Positions 28,944 through 38,017 of a stretch of 64,000 nt of DNA are shown here, in pieces (the stretch's first letter is position 1; every line of letters starts with the position of its first letter). The position numbers and the translations under genes were made by a program. Location of the stretch: the NCBI RefSeq assembly GCF_000426365.1, contig NZ_AUFF01000003.1, positions 1 through 64,000 of the forward strand, read 5' to 3'. Below the pieces are notes generated by a model that saw only the letters and a list, made by a program, of their open reading frames with translations, had not been told where the DNA came from and searched no databases. Origin of the DNA: Arenimonas composti TR7-09 = DSM 18010. GTDB lineage: Bacteria > Pseudomonadota > Gammaproteobacteria > Xanthomonadales > Xanthomonadaceae.

Positions 28944-30365
28944 TCAGTGCCCGTCGACCGCCTTGAGCTCCGACACCAGCTGCCCCACTGCCGCCGCCGC
29001 GTCGCCGTAGAGCATGCGGGTGTTGTCGGCGTAGAACAGCGCATTCTCGATGCCGGCGAAGCCGGTGCCCTTGCCGCGCTTGATCACGACGGTGTTCTTC
29101 GAGGCGACGACGTCGAGGATCGGCATGCCGTAGATCGGCGAGGCCGGGTCGGTCTTCGCGACCGGGTTCACGACGTCGTTGGCGCCGATCACCAGCGACA
29201 CGTCGGTGGTCGGGAACTCCGGATTGATGTCGTCCATGTCGGCGATCAGGTCGTAGGGCACCCCGGCCTCGGCGAGCAGTACGTTCATGTGTCCCGGCAT
29301 GCGCCCTGCGACCGGATGGATCGCGAACTTCACCTTCACGCCGCGCTTGAGCAGCACCTGCGTGAGTTCCCAGACCTTGTGCTGTGCCTGCGCGACCGCG
29401 AGGCCGTAACCCGGCACGATCACGACGCGCTCGGCGTAGGCCATCATCGCGGCGACATCGCCGGCCTCGATGGGCTTCTGCGCGCCGCTGATCTCGGCCG
29501 CCTGCCCGCTGGCGCCGAAGCTGCCGAACAGAACGCTGGCGATCGAGCGGTTCATCGCCTTCGCCATCAGCTGCGTCAGCATCGTGCCGGCGGCGCCCAC
29601 GACCATGCCGGCGATGATCAGCGCCTCGTTCTGCAGCACATAGCCTTCGAAGCTCACCGCCAGCCCGGTCAGCGCGTTGTAAAGCGAGATCACGACCGGC
29701 ATGTCGGCGCCGCCGATCGGCAGCGTCATCAGCACGCCGACCGCCAGCGCGGCGACGAAGAAGCCGATGATCGCCGGCTGGTCCAGCCCCCAGACCACCA
29801 GCGCGCCGAGCACCAGCGCGGCGACGAACACCAGTGCGTTGAAGGCCTGCTGCCCGGGGAACACGAATCGCTTGTCCATGCGCCCGTCGAGCTTGGCCCA
29901 GGCGATCACCGAGCCGGTCAGCGAGATCGAGCCGATCAGGGCGCCGACCACCGCCAGCACCAACGCCGTCGTCGGGATGCCGGCCGCAGCCGCGCCGTCG
30001 ACCGGGAACGGGCCGGCGTGGGTGGCCGCCGAGAACTTCAGCAGCTCGACCGCGCCGATCGCCGCCGCCGAACCGCCACCGAGGCCGTTGTACAGCGCCA
30101 CCATCTGCGGCATGTCGGTCATCGCGACCCGCTTGCCCGACCACCAGGCGACCACGGTGCCCAGCACCACCGCCGCCAGGATCAGCGGGATGTTGTGCAT
30201 GTCGGGCAGGAAGAAGGTCGCGACGGTGGCGACCAGCATGCCGGCACCGGCCCAGCGGATTCCGCTGGCCGCCGTCTTCGGCGAGGCCATGCGCTTGATG
30301 CCGAGGATGAACAGCAGGGCCGCGACGAAATAGCTGGCCTTCACCAGCAACGGCAGCCAGCTCAT
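28944..30365 (-). CDS. pntB: NAD(P) transhydrogenase subunit beta
   Basis: PntB is the NADP(H)-binding membrane subunit of the proton-pumping transhydrogenase. The 473-aa protein has nine or so TM helices and a soluble C-terminal dIII domain with VPGYGLAVAQAQHKV (NADP-binding GYG), FAIHPVAGRMPGHMNVLLAEA, IGANDVVNP and IKRGKGTGFAGIENALF. Its start overlaps the alpha-2 stop by 4 nt. The alpha-1 gene is not contiguous: it lies at 32305, beyond an oppositely oriented sigma-factor cassette. Confidence 0.97.
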   Translation of the reverse strand: MSWLPLLVKASYFVAALLFILGIKRMASPKTAASGIRWAGAGMLVATVATFFLPDMHNIPLILAAVVLGTVVAWWSGKRVAMTDMPQMVALYNGLGGGSAAAIGAVELLKFSAATHAGPFPVDGAAAAGIPTTALVLAVVGALIGSISLTGSVIAWAKLDGRMDKRFVFPGQQAFNALVFVAALVLGALVVWGLDQPAIIGFFVAALAVGVLMTLPIGGADMPVVISLYNALTGLAVSFEGYVLQNEALIIAGMVVGAAGTMLTQLMAKAMNRSIASVLFGSFGASGQAAEISGAQKPIEAGDVAAMMAYAERVVIVPGYGLAVAQAQHKVWELTQVLLKRGVKVKFAIHPVAGRMPGHMNVLLAEAGVPYDLIADMDDINPEFPTTDVSLVIGANDVVNPVAKTDPASPIYGMPILDVVASKNTVVIKRGKGTGFAGIENALFYADNTRMLYGDAAAAVGQLVSELKAVDGH

Positions 30366-30655
30366 GCGCCGCCCTCCTTCTGCGAGGGCTTGAACATCTC
30401 GAGCATGCGCTCGGTCACCACGTAGCCGCCGGCCGCATTGCCGGCGCCCATCAGCACCGCCAGGAAGCCGATCACCTTCTCGAGCGGGGTGTCGGCGTGA
30501 CCCAGCACGACCATCGCACCGATCATCACGATGCCGTGCACGAAATTGGAACCCGACATCAGCGGCGTATGCAGGATCACCGGCACCCGGCCGATGATCT
30601 CGTAGCCGGTGAAGGCGGCGAGCATGAAGATGTACAGCGCGACGAAGCCGTCCAT
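30362..30655 (-). CDS. pntAb: NAD(P) transhydrogenase subunit alpha-2
   Basis: A 97-aa membrane subunit with three TM helices (about residues 4-22, 33-50, 59-80) containing the PVILHTPLMSGSNFVHGIV family motif. In three-subunit transhydrogenases, as in Rhodospirillum rubrum, the alpha polypeptide is split into soluble alpha-1 and this small membrane part. GGGGAGGGG lies just before the ATG. It overlaps pntB by 4 nt. Confidence 0.95.
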   Translation of the reverse strand: MDGFVALYIFMLAAFTGYEIIGRVPVILHTPLMSGSNFVHGIVMIGAMVVLGHADTPLEKVIGFLAVLMGAGNAAGGYVVTERMLEMFKPSQKEGGA

Positions 30656-30766
30656 GTCCCCTCCCCGCGCGGACGCGCGCCGTTCATTCTTACCACGGCC
30701 CCACGGTCAACCACGAGGCCTTCCGTGCGTTAATGCCTGCATGTCCGCCCCATCCGCCAGCGCGTG
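30656..30766. promoter_or_regulatory. Divergent promoter region, pntAb-pntB versus ECF sigma
   Basis: This 111-nt gap separates the pntAb start (minus) from the sigma-factor start (plus). It should contain promoters for both, but no consensus sigma-70 or ECF boxes could be assigned with confidence. Confidence 0.3.
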
Positions 30767-31315
30767 ATGCCGTTCGACGCCGCTCCCGTCGAAACCCCGG
30801 TCGACCTCGACGGCTTCCTTGCCTCGGTCGAGAAGCGTGCCTTCCGCATGGCCGAGCTCGCCCTCGGCCACCGCGAGGACGCGCTCGACGCGGTGCAGGA
30901 GGCGATGATCAAGCTGGTCGGCTACCGCGCGCGGCCGCCGGCGGAATGGACGCCGCTGTTCTGGAGCATCCTGCGCCGGCAGATCACCGACCGGCACCGC
31001 CGCAACACCGTGCGCCGCCGCGTCTTCGCGGTCCTCGGCCGCGACGACGAGGACGGCCCCGATCCGCTGGAGACCCTGCCGGATCCCGGCCGCGACCCGG
31101 CCGCGCGCCAGGAGGACGCCGCCGCCTGGTCCGCCCTCGGCGCGGCGGTACGCCGGCTGCCGCGGCGGCAGCGCGAGGCCTACCTGCTGCGCGAGCTGCA
31201 GGGCCTGGGCGTGGCCGAGACGGCGCAGGCGATGGGCTGTTCGGAAGGCTCGGTGAAGACGCACCTGTCGCGGGCGATGGCCGCCCTGCGCACGCAACTG
31301 GAGGATTGGCGATGA
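30767..31315 (+). CDS. ECF-family RNA polymerase sigma factor
   Basis: A 182-aa alternative sigma factor with region 2 (AFRMAELALGHREDALDAVQEAMIKL near residue 25), a linker with an acidic stretch, and region 4 (RRLPRRQREAYLLRELQGLGVAETAQAMGCSEGSVKTHLSRAM). It reads through ATG 30767; the preceding GTG at 30764 is an equally possible start. The neighbours DUF3619 and DUF3106 are co-directional and overlapping, so this is a three-gene operon of the kind found in Xanthomonadaceae. The target regulon cannot be read from the window. Confidence 0.93.
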   Translation: MPFDAAPVETPVDLDGFLASVEKRAFRMAELALGHREDALDAVQEAMIKLVGYRARPPAEWTPLFWSILRRQITDRHRRNTVRRRVFAVLGRDDEDGPDPLETLPDPGRDPAARQEDAAAWSALGAAVRRLPRRQREAYLLRELQGLGVAETAQAMGCSEGSVKTHLSRAMAALRTQLEDWR

Positions 31316-31674
31316 GCCACGATCTCGATGCCGGCCCGCGCCGCGCCCGCGAGCTTTTTTCGCGCGCCGCCGAGGGCCTGGATCACGGCATGGCGTTCCG
31401 GCTTCGCCGCGCCCGTGCCCAGGCGCAGCAGGCGCCGGCGCGCGCGTCGCGTTTCGCGGTGCTGGTGCCGGCCGGAGTCGCCGCCGCGGCGGCGCTGGCG
31501 CTGGTGCTCACCTGGTGGGTCCCGGCCGGGGAACGGCCGCCGACGGCGGTCGACCTGGCCGCGACGCCGATCGAGGAACCGCAGGACATCGACGCGCTGA
31601 TGGCCGGCGACGACGACCTGGCGATGTACGCGTGGCTCGCGGACGCGCCGGTGGCGACCGGGAGGCTGCGCTGA
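31312..31674 (+). CDS. DUF3619-like membrane protein, possible anti-sigma factor
   Basis: A 120-aa protein with one TM helix (about residues 44-64, VLVPAGVAAAAALALVLTWW) between a basic N-terminal cytoplasmic part and an acidic C-terminal part containing DIDALMAGDDDLAMYAWLAD. Its ATG overlaps the sigma stop by 4 nt. Size, topology and tight coupling to an ECF sigma suggest an anti-sigma role, but there is no recognisable zinc-binding anti-sigma domain, so this is inference. Confidence 0.8.
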   Translation: MSHDLDAGPRRARELFSRAAEGLDHGMAFRLRRARAQAQQAPARASRFAVLVPAGVAAAAALALVLTWWVPAGERPPTAVDLAATPIEEPQDIDALMAGDDDLAMYAWLADAPVATGRLR

Positions 31675-32276
31675 TGCGCGCCGGCGGGCTCGTCGCACTG
31701 GCTGCCACGCTGTTCCTGGCCGGGCTGGCAGGCGCCGCGGCCGCGGTCGCCTCCCCGCCGCGGCCGGCGGTCGAGGCGGCGGCGCCGGCACGCACGCAGG
31801 GTGTGCGCCACGACGACGATCCGCGCCAGGAGGAACCGGCGCCGGGCCATCGCCGCCGCCACCGGATGGCGCACGGCCTCGACTTCCCGACGCCGGTGCC
31901 GGCCGGCGTCGTCGTGCCGCGCTGGGACGAGCTAGACGCCGAGCGTCAGCGCCAGCTCGAGCACCTGCGCGAGACCTGGGACCAGCTTCCGGCCTCGCGC
32001 CGGGCCCTCGCCCTGGAGCGCATCGAACGGCATGCCCGCTGGCGGGCGCTGTCGCCGGAAGAGCGCGAACGCCTGCGCGAAGGCGCCCGCAATTTCCATG
32101 ACCTGTCGCCGGAGCTGCGCGAGAAGATGCGTACCAGCTTCCACGTGGTCAACGCCCTACCCGCCCCCGAGCGCGAACACCTGCTCGCGCGCTGGCGGGC
32201 GATGGACCCGCAGCAGCGGCGGGCGTGGCTGGAGGCGGGCGGGCCCGGCATCGCACCGGAACCCGGCGGCGACTGA
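31674..32276 (+). CDS. DUF3106 exported protein
   Basis: A 200-aa protein with an N-terminal signal peptide (residues 1 to about 27) and a His/Arg-rich linker. The C-terminal half has the DUF3106 pattern of repeated Trp-containing helices: LRETWDQLPASRRALALERI, RHARWRALSPEERERLREG and RWRAMDPQQRRAWLEAG. Its ATG shares one base with the previous stop (TGATG). As the last gene of the ECF operon it may be the envelope component; function is unknown. Confidence 0.85.
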   Translation: MRAGGLVALAATLFLAGLAGAAAAVASPPRPAVEAAAPARTQGVRHDDDPRQEEPAPGHRRRHRMAHGLDFPTPVPAGVVVPRWDELDAERQRQLEHLRETWDQLPASRRALALERIERHARWRALSPEERERLREGARNFHDLSPELREKMRTSFHVVNALPAPEREHLLARWRAMDPQQRRAWLEAGGPGIAPEPGGD

Positions 32277-32304
32277 GCCGCAGGCGGCGCCGGAGCGACG
32301 GCGG

Positions 32305-33414
32305 CTACTTCTGCGGTTCCGGGGCGACGCCGTCGCGCACCAGGCAGGTCTTCGCGATCAGCTCGTCGTCCCAGTCGAGGTTCAATGCGCCGTCCTTCAG
32401 CGACAACGCCAGGAAGTTGTGCACGTTGCGTGCGTACATCTCGCTGGCGTGCACGGCGCCCTGGCTGGCGAGGTTCAGCGGCCCGGCGATCGTGACGCCG
32501 TTGCCGCTCTCGAAGGTCTCGCCGGGCCGGGTCAGCTCGCAGTTGCCGCCGGTCTCGGCGGCGAGGTCGACGATCACGCTGCCGGGCTTCATGCCGGCCA
32601 CCATCGCCGCGCTGACGATCTTCGGCGCCGGCCGTCCCGGCACCGCCGCAGTGGTCACGATCACGTCGATGTTGCGCAGGTGTTCGCCGAGGCGGCGCTG
32701 CTGCTCGGCGCGCTCCTCGTCGGTCAGCGGGCGCGCATAGCCGCCCTCGCCGACCGCGCTGACGCCGAGGTCGAGGAACTTGCCACCCAGCGACTCGATC
32801 TGCTCGCGCGTCTCCGGGCGCACGTCGAAGCCCTCGACCTGGGCGCCGAGCCGGCGCGCGGTGGCGATCGCCTGCAGTCCGGCGACGCCGGCACCCACGA
32901 TCAGCACCTTCGACGGGCGGATGGTGCCCGCCGCCGTGGTCAGCATCGGGAAATAGCGCGGCGCCAGCTGGGCGGCGATCAGCACCGCCTTGTAGCCGGC
33001 CATGCCGGCCTGCGAGGACAGCACGTCCATCGCCTGTGCCCGCGTCGTGCGCGGCAGGCGCTCGAGCGAGAACGCGGTCAGTCCCGCGGCCGCCAGCGCC
33101 GGCAGCCGCCCGGGATCGGCATGCGGTGCCAGCAGGCCGATCACGACGGCACCGCGCTTCAGGCGTGCGAGGCGGGCGTTGTCGGGGGGCTGCACGCAGA
33201 CCAGCACGTCGGCTTCGGCCAGCGCGGCGTCGCCATCGCCGGCGAACCCGACGCCGGCATAGGCGTCGTCGGGAAAGTACGAGGCGGCACCGGCGCCGCG
33301 TTCGAGTACGATCCGCGCGCCGAGCGCGGCGAGCTTCTTCGCGGTTTCCGGCGTCAGCGCGACCCGGCGTTCGCCGGCGGCGGTCTCACGGATCGACACG
33401 ATGCTGACCGGCAT
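32305..33414 (-). CDS. pntAa: NAD(P) transhydrogenase subunit alpha-1
   Basis: A 369-aa soluble NAD(H)-binding dI subunit, related to alanine dehydrogenase. Motifs are SIVSIRETAAGERRVALTPE at the N terminus, TIRPSKVLIVGAGVAGLQAI (Rossmann loop) near residue 165 and GFDVRPETREQIESLGGKFLD. GGGGGAG precedes ATG 33414 at good spacing; an in-frame start six codons upstream is less likely. Unlike the usual contiguous order, 1.6 kb and three opposite-strand genes separate it from pntAb-pntB. Confidence 0.96.
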   Translation of the reverse strand: MPVSIVSIRETAAGERRVALTPETAKKLAALGARIVLERGAGAASYFPDDAYAGVGFAGDGDAALAEADVLVCVQPPDNARLARLKRGAVVIGLLAPHADPGRLPALAAAGLTAFSLERLPRTTRAQAMDVLSSQAGMAGYKAVLIAAQLAPRYFPMLTTAAGTIRPSKVLIVGAGVAGLQAIATARRLGAQVEGFDVRPETREQIESLGGKFLDLGVSAVGEGGYARPLTDEERAEQQRRLGEHLRNIDVIVTTAAVPGRPAPKIVSAAMVAGMKPGSVIVDLAAETGGNCELTRPGETFESGNGVTIAGPLNLASQGAVHASEMYARNVHNFLALSLKDGALNLDWDDELIAKTCLVRDGVAPEPQK

Positions 33415-33456
33415 GCGACGCGACTCCCCCACGTGGATGTCCCGATGCTACCGGAA

Positions 33457-33485
33457 GCAAAACGGGCGCGGCCAGCCGCGCCCGT
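33457..33485 (-). terminator. Intrinsic terminator of the DUF1631 gene
   Basis: On the minus strand a 10-bp perfect stem (ACGGGCGCGG partner CCGCGCCCGT, 33462-33485) with a 4-nt loop is followed by TTTTGC. It lies 24 nt past the DUF1631 stop, and pntAa begins 43 nt further on, so pntAa probably needs its own promoter. Confidence 0.82.
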
Positions 33486-33508
33486 TCGGGGAACCGGAAC
33501 GGCCCCCT

Positions 33509-35866
33509 TCAGCCGACGTCGTTGCGCAGCTTGCCCATGACCCGGTGCAGGACCTGGTCGAAGACGTTTTCCTGCTCGCGGATCAGCAGGTTGCCCTCGC
33601 GCTTCATCGCCGCCAGTTCCTCGATCGAGGCGACCAGCACGCGCACGCCGCGGCGGTTGACGAACATCAGCCGCGACGAAATCGGGCTGACCCACGACAG
33701 CTTCACCGGGTGGTGCTTGCCGTCTTCGCCGGCGATGTGGATCCAGGTGCCGATCTTGAGTTCGCGCAGCTGCTGCACGTCCTCTTCGTCGACCTCGATC
33801 TCGGCCTTGCCGCCGACCACTTCGAGCTTGGGCTTGAGCAGCTCCGCCGCCGCGGCGACGGCCGGGCTGCGGCGGTCCGGCATCGTGACGACGTTGGCCG
33901 CATCGACGATCGCCGGCGCGGCGACCTCGACCGGGGCCGGGGCCTGGCCCCTGGCGAGGTCCTCGAGGCTGTCCGAAATCGCGCGCACCACGTCGTGGGC
34001 GGCATCGCCGGTGATGCCGGAGCTGGCCAGCACGGTCTCGATCGGCTCGCGCAGGGCGACCAGCGCCTTGCCCGGCGACTGCGCCTGCTCACCCTCGCGC
34101 GGCAGCAGCGACAGCAGGCGGTCGGCGACGGTCAGCGCCGACTGCCAGGCAGCGCCGTCGGGACCTTCGCGCAGGGCGATCATCGAAAGGTGGTGGGTCC
34201 AGCAGCGGCCGAGGAAGTCCTCGATCACCGGCGTCGGCTTCAGGCCCTGGGTGCGCTGCTCGAGCTCCTTCGCGGCGAGTACGCGCGCCTGCTCCAGCCG
34301 CTCCTGGCCACGCTGGGCCTCGGCGGCGCGGCGCTCGGCGAGCTCGACGCGGCGGCGATGCTGGTCGAGGAACGCGCGCAGCTCCTGCTCGAGCGTCTCG
34401 AAGATCGCGATGTCTTCGTTGAACTCGGCGATCAGGCGGTCGACCGTGGCCTCGGCCTTCTGCAGCAGCTCGCGCTCCTGCGGGCCTTCGCCGCGGTTGC
34501 CTTCGACCGCCTCGGCCAGCGAGTTCAGCAGGCGCCGCGCCGGATGGGTCTTGTAGAGGAACAGCCGGCGGTCCATCACCGCCGCCTTCACGAACGGCAC
34601 GACCAGGCGCGAGATCAGGTCGCGGGCGGCCTGCTGGAAGTCGCGTTCGTCGAACATCACGTCGAACAGCATGCCGACCAGATCGACCGCGTCCTGGTCT
34701 TCCTGGCTGATCGTGACCTTGTCCGGCGGCAGCCCGATGCGGGTGGCTCCCCGCACCAGCTCGGTCTTCAGCAGCGCGGCGAGCGAGGCCTCCGGCTGGT
34801 TCATCGCATGCGTGACCGCCTCCGGCACGCTGTTCTGCATCAGCGACAGCACCGACATCATTTCTTCGGTCGCCAGCGGCCGGCCGCCGGGATTGCCGAC
34901 GAAACCGCCCCGGCCACCGCCGGCGGCGCCACCTGCACCGGCACCGGCACCGCCACCGGCGCTGCCATCGGGGCGGTACTGGTGCAGCAGCTGGACGAGC
35001 GCATCGAAAACCGCGCGGTCTTCCGGGCTCGGTGGGCCCGACAGCGGAGCCGCACCGCCATAGGCCCCCGCCGCGCCGCCGTAGGCACCGCCGGCGAAAC
35101 CGCCGTGGGCGGCGCCGGCATGTCCCGGATGCTCGGATGCGGGTCCGGCGGGCAAGTCGGCGCCCGCCGTGGCCGCGGCCGCACCCGGGGCCGGCGGGCG
35201 CACCACCTGCCGCGGCGGAACCACCGGGTTGATGCCGGCGGCGGCCAGGCGGCCGTTGACGTCGACCAGCAGGTCGCGCAGGTCGTGGATCAGTTCGCGC
35301 TCGTAGTACTTGAACAGCACCATCCGCACGTCCGGCGGCACGTCGACGCCGACATGGGCGTGGCGGATGGCATTCGCCAGGCTGTGCGCGCTGAGCGGAT
35401 TGCGCTCCGGATCCATGCGCTCCATGCCGAACATCTTGGCCAGGCGCGCCGCGAGTTCGTCGAGCGGCGTGCCGTGGATGCGCTGCACCGCCTCGGCGAT
35501 CAGGTTCGTGGCGAGCTGCTGCTCGAGCTCGCTCTCCTCGACCAGGGTCAGTTCGGAAAGGTCGGGAGCCTGCTCGCCGCCTTCCGGCTGCACGCGCCGC
35601 TCGAGGCCGGCGAAGGCGGCGGCGATGTATTCGCCGAAGCCGCGTTCGATCGGCGCGCGCGAGGTGCGCAGCGCGCGCATCGCATGCAGGTAGGGCGAGC
35701 CGTCCGGCACGCCGTCCTTCTTGGCAAGGTCGAACAGCCAGTCGTCGGCGCGTGCGAAGACCCGGGCCAGCACCGCCTGCAGGTGCTCGGTACTGCGGCG
35801 ACGGATGCCCGGCAGCAGGTCACGGGAGGTGCGGGGATCGGCGTTCTGCACTGTCGCTTCGCTCAT
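33509..35866 (-). CDS. DUF1631 family protein
   Basis: A large 785-aa cytoplasmic protein that belongs by length and C-terminal pattern to the DUF1631 family. The C terminus has IGTWIHIAGEDGKHHPVKLSWVSP and SSRLMFVNRRGVRVLVAS, a PilZ-like or SH3-like segment. A Gly/Ala/Pro-rich low-complexity linker sits around residues 225-330, followed by helical, probably coiled-coil, segments near 490-560 rich in Glu, Arg and Ala. Function of the family is unknown; some members carry misleading names. The gene is monocistronic with its own terminator. Confidence 0.88.
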   Translation of the reverse strand: MSEATVQNADPRTSRDLLPGIRRRSTEHLQAVLARVFARADDWLFDLAKKDGVPDGSPYLHAMRALRTSRAPIERGFGEYIAAAFAGLERRVQPEGGEQAPDLSELTLVEESELEQQLATNLIAEAVQRIHGTPLDELAARLAKMFGMERMDPERNPLSAHSLANAIRHAHVGVDVPPDVRMVLFKYYERELIHDLRDLLVDVNGRLAAAGINPVVPPRQVVRPPAPGAAAATAGADLPAGPASEHPGHAGAAHGGFAGGAYGGAAGAYGGAAPLSGPPSPEDRAVFDALVQLLHQYRPDGSAGGGAGAGAGGAAGGGRGGFVGNPGGRPLATEEMMSVLSLMQNSVPEAVTHAMNQPEASLAALLKTELVRGATRIGLPPDKVTISQEDQDAVDLVGMLFDVMFDERDFQQAARDLISRLVVPFVKAAVMDRRLFLYKTHPARRLLNSLAEAVEGNRGEGPQERELLQKAEATVDRLIAEFNEDIAIFETLEQELRAFLDQHRRRVELAERRAAEAQRGQERLEQARVLAAKELEQRTQGLKPTPVIEDFLGRCWTHHLSMIALREGPDGAAWQSALTVADRLLSLLPREGEQAQSPGKALVALREPIETVLASSGITGDAAHDVVRAISDSLEDLARGQAPAPVEVAAPAIVDAANVVTMPDRRSPAVAAAAELLKPKLEVVGGKAEIEVDEEDVQQLRELKIGTWIHIAGEDGKHHPVKLSWVSPISSRLMFVNRRGVRVLVASIEELAAMKREGNLLIREQENVFDQVLHRVMGKLRNDVG

Positions 35867-35998
35867 GGCTGGGGCACGTCCGGGGGGGAGTACGCGCTAT
35901 GGCGGAGTTTGCCCCCACTCTGCCACAGAGTTCTGTGACTGCCTTCCCATAATCCGTCGGGCGGAGCGGGAGAAGGCGTGAATGGTAGGCTGAGCGCC
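35867..35998. promoter_or_regulatory. Divergent promoter region, DUF1631 versus nitroreductase
   Basis: A 132-nt intergenic gap between divergent genes. CATAAT at 35949-35954 is the best -10-like hexamer on the plus strand for the nitroreductase operon; a matching -35 is not obvious. Confidence 0.35.
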
Positions 35999-36565
35999 AT
36001 GAACGGACTCGATTTCCTGCACCGGAGGCGCTCGGTGCCCGCGCGGCTACTCGGCGAGCCAGGCCCCTCCCGCGAACAGCTTGCCGCAATCCTGGGCGCC
36101 GCGGTGCGCGTGCCCGACCACGGCAAGCTCGCACCCTGGCGTTTCCTGCGGATCACCGGCCCCGACCGCGCGACCCTCGGCGAGCTGCTCGCCGCCCGCG
36201 CGCTGGAGCGTGATCCGGCGGCGCCGCCGGCGGTGATCGACAAGGACCGCGGCCGCTTCTCGCAGGCGCCGCTGGTGCTCGTCGTGATCGCCCGCCTGAG
36301 CCCCGGACACAAGGTGCCGGAACAGGAGCAGCTGCTGTCCGGCGGCGCCGTCTGCTTCGCCGTGCTGCAGGCAGCCCAGGCGCTGGGCTTCGGCGCGCAA
36401 TGGCTGACCGGCTGGGCGGCCTACGATCCGGTGATCAGCGCCCGCCTCGGCCTCGGCGCCGACGAGCGCGTGCTCGGCTTCATCCATATCGGCACCCCGG
36501 CCGGCGAGGCGCCCGAACGGCCCCGCCCCGACCCTGCGGCGCTGCTCTCCGACTGGTCGCCCTGA
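35999..36565 (+). CDS. YdjA-like nitroreductase
   Basis: A 188-aa FMN-dependent nitroreductase-fold protein. It has the N-terminal LHRRRSVPARLL phosphate-binding segment, VRVPDHGKLAPWRFLRITG near residue 40, and AVLQAAQALGFGAQWLTGW near 125. These match the small YdjA class, which lacks helices E and F of the larger nitroreductases. MNGLDFLHRRRS at 35999 is preferred to a GTG start 7 codons earlier. The exonuclease gene begins at its stop codon (TGATG), so they share an operon. Confidence 0.9.
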   Translation: MNGLDFLHRRRSVPARLLGEPGPSREQLAAILGAAVRVPDHGKLAPWRFLRITGPDRATLGELLAARALERDPAAPPAVIDKDRGRFSQAPLVLVVIARLSPGHKVPEQEQLLSGGAVCFAVLQAAQALGFGAQWLTGWAAYDPVISARLGLGADERVLGFIHIGTPAGEAPERPRPDPAALLSDWSP

Positions 36566-37446
36566 TGCCCGGCCCGGTCCACCTGGTCGACGCCAGTCTG
36601 TACGTGTTCCGGGCCTGGCATTCGATGCCGCCGGACTTCACCTGCCGGGACGGCTGGCCGGTGAACGCCGTGCACGGCTTCACCCGCTTCCTGCTCGAGT
36701 TGCTGGAACGGCAGCGGCCGGAACGGATCGCAGTCGCCTTCGACGAATCGCTCGACAGCAATTTCCGCAACGAGCTCTACCCGGCCTACAAGGCGAACCG
36801 CGAGCCGGCGCCGGAAGAGCTCAAGCGCCAGTTCGCGCACTGCCAGGCGGTCTGCCGGGCGCTCGGCCTGACCGTGCTCGCGAACCCGCGCTACGAAGCC
36901 GACGACCTGATCGGCGCCGCCCTCGATCAGGTGCGCCGGGCCGGCTGCAGCGGCGTGATCGTGTCCGCCGACAAGGACCTGTCGCAGCTGCTCGACGGCG
37001 ACGACGAGCAGTGGGACTACGCGCGCGGCGACCGCTGGCGCGCCGACGGCGTCAAGGCGCGCTACGGCGTGCATGCGCACCAGGTCGCCGACTTCCTCGG
37101 CCTGACCGGCGACGCGATCGACAACATCCCCGGCGTGCCCGGCATCGGCGCCAAGACGGCGGCGGTGCTGCTGGCCCATTTCGGCAGCCTCGACGCCTTG
37201 CTCGAGCGCCTGCGCGAAGTGCCCTACCTGCGCCTGCGCGGCGGCGCCCAGCATGCCGCCCGGCTGCAGCAGCACCGCGAGATCGCCCTGCTTTCGCGGC
37301 AGCTGGCGACGATCGACCGCGCCGCGCCGCTGCCCGGGGACTTCGGCGAGGGCGAACGCCGGTCGACCGACCCGGCGGCGCTGGAAGGGCTGTGCGAACA
37401 CCTGCGCTTCGGCCCGATGAGCCGGCGCCGCATGCTGGCAATCTGA
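36565..37446 (+). CDS. 5'-3' exonuclease/flap endonuclease (ExoIX/XNI type)
   Basis: A 293-aa protein equal to the stand-alone 5' nuclease domain of DNA polymerase I. It has DASLYVFRAWHSMP at the N terminus, the acidic metal-ligand segments VAFDESLDSNFRNELYPAYKANR and ANPRYEADDLIGAALD, SADKDLSQLL, and the helix-three-turn-helix LTGDAIDNIPGVPGIGAKTAA. It probably trims flaps or RNA primers alongside PolI. It is translationally coupled to the nitroreductase and followed after 10 nt by a NUDIX gene. Confidence 0.93.
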   Translation: MPGPVHLVDASLYVFRAWHSMPPDFTCRDGWPVNAVHGFTRFLLELLERQRPERIAVAFDESLDSNFRNELYPAYKANREPAPEELKRQFAHCQAVCRALGLTVLANPRYEADDLIGAALDQVRRAGCSGVIVSADKDLSQLLDGDDEQWDYARGDRWRADGVKARYGVHAHQVADFLGLTGDAIDNIPGVPGIGAKTAAVLLAHFGSLDALLERLREVPYLRLRGGAQHAARLQQHREIALLSRQLATIDRAAPLPGDFGEGERRSTDPAALEGLCEHLRFGPMSRRRMLAI

Positions 37447-37456
37447 GGACGCAGCG

Positions 37457-38011
37457 ATGGCCCACGACGACACCGAGACCCTCTGCGAAGGCCGCTGGCT
37501 GCGCCTGCAGCGGCGCGGGCACTGGGAATACGCCGAGCGCATCCGCGGCGGCTCGGCGGTGATCGTCATCGCCCTGACTCCGGAGCGGAAACTGCTGTTC
37601 GTCGAGCAGTTCCGGGTTCCGCTGGGGGCGCCGACGATCGAGATGCCGGCCGGCCTGATCGGCGACCACGACGATGCCGACACCGCCGAGGCCGCGGCCC
37701 GCCGCGAGCTGCTCGAGGAAACCGGCTGGGAAGCCGCGCACATCGAGATCCTGCTGACCGGCCCGACCAGCGCCGGCCTGAGCAACGAGGAGATCACCTT
37801 CGCCCGCGCCACCGGCCTGCGCCGCGTGCACGCCGGCGGCGGCGTCGACGGCGAGGACATCACCGTGCACGAGGTCCCGCTGGCCGAGGCGCCGGCCTGG
37901 CTGGCCGCGAGGATGGCCGAGGGATTCCGCCTCGACGCCAAGCTGTGGGCGGGACTCTGGCTGGCCGAGCGCGCGCCCGATGGAAGCCCGGTGGAGCGTG
38001 GCGAGGACTAG
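37457..38011 (+). CDS. NUDIX hydrolase, ADP-ribose pyrophosphatase-like
   Basis: A 184-aa hydrolase of nucleoside diphosphate derivatives. The NUDIX box is visible as AEAAARRELLEETGWEA around residues 73-90, preceded by the ADPRase-type segment EQFRVPLGAPTIEMPAGLIG. The N-terminal strand ERIRGGSAVIVIALTPERK is typical of the NudF group. It closes a nitroreductase-exonuclease-NUDIX operon and ends 6 nt before the convergent prolyl iminopeptidase stop. Confidence 0.92.
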   Translation: MAHDDTETLCEGRWLRLQRRGHWEYAERIRGGSAVIVIALTPERKLLFVEQFRVPLGAPTIEMPAGLIGDHDDADTAEAAARRELLEETGWEAAHIEILLTGPTSAGLSNEEITFARATGLRRVHAGGGVDGEDITVHEVPLAEAPAWLAARMAEGFRLDAKLWAGLWLAERAPDGSPVERGED

Positions 38012-38017
38012 TCCACC

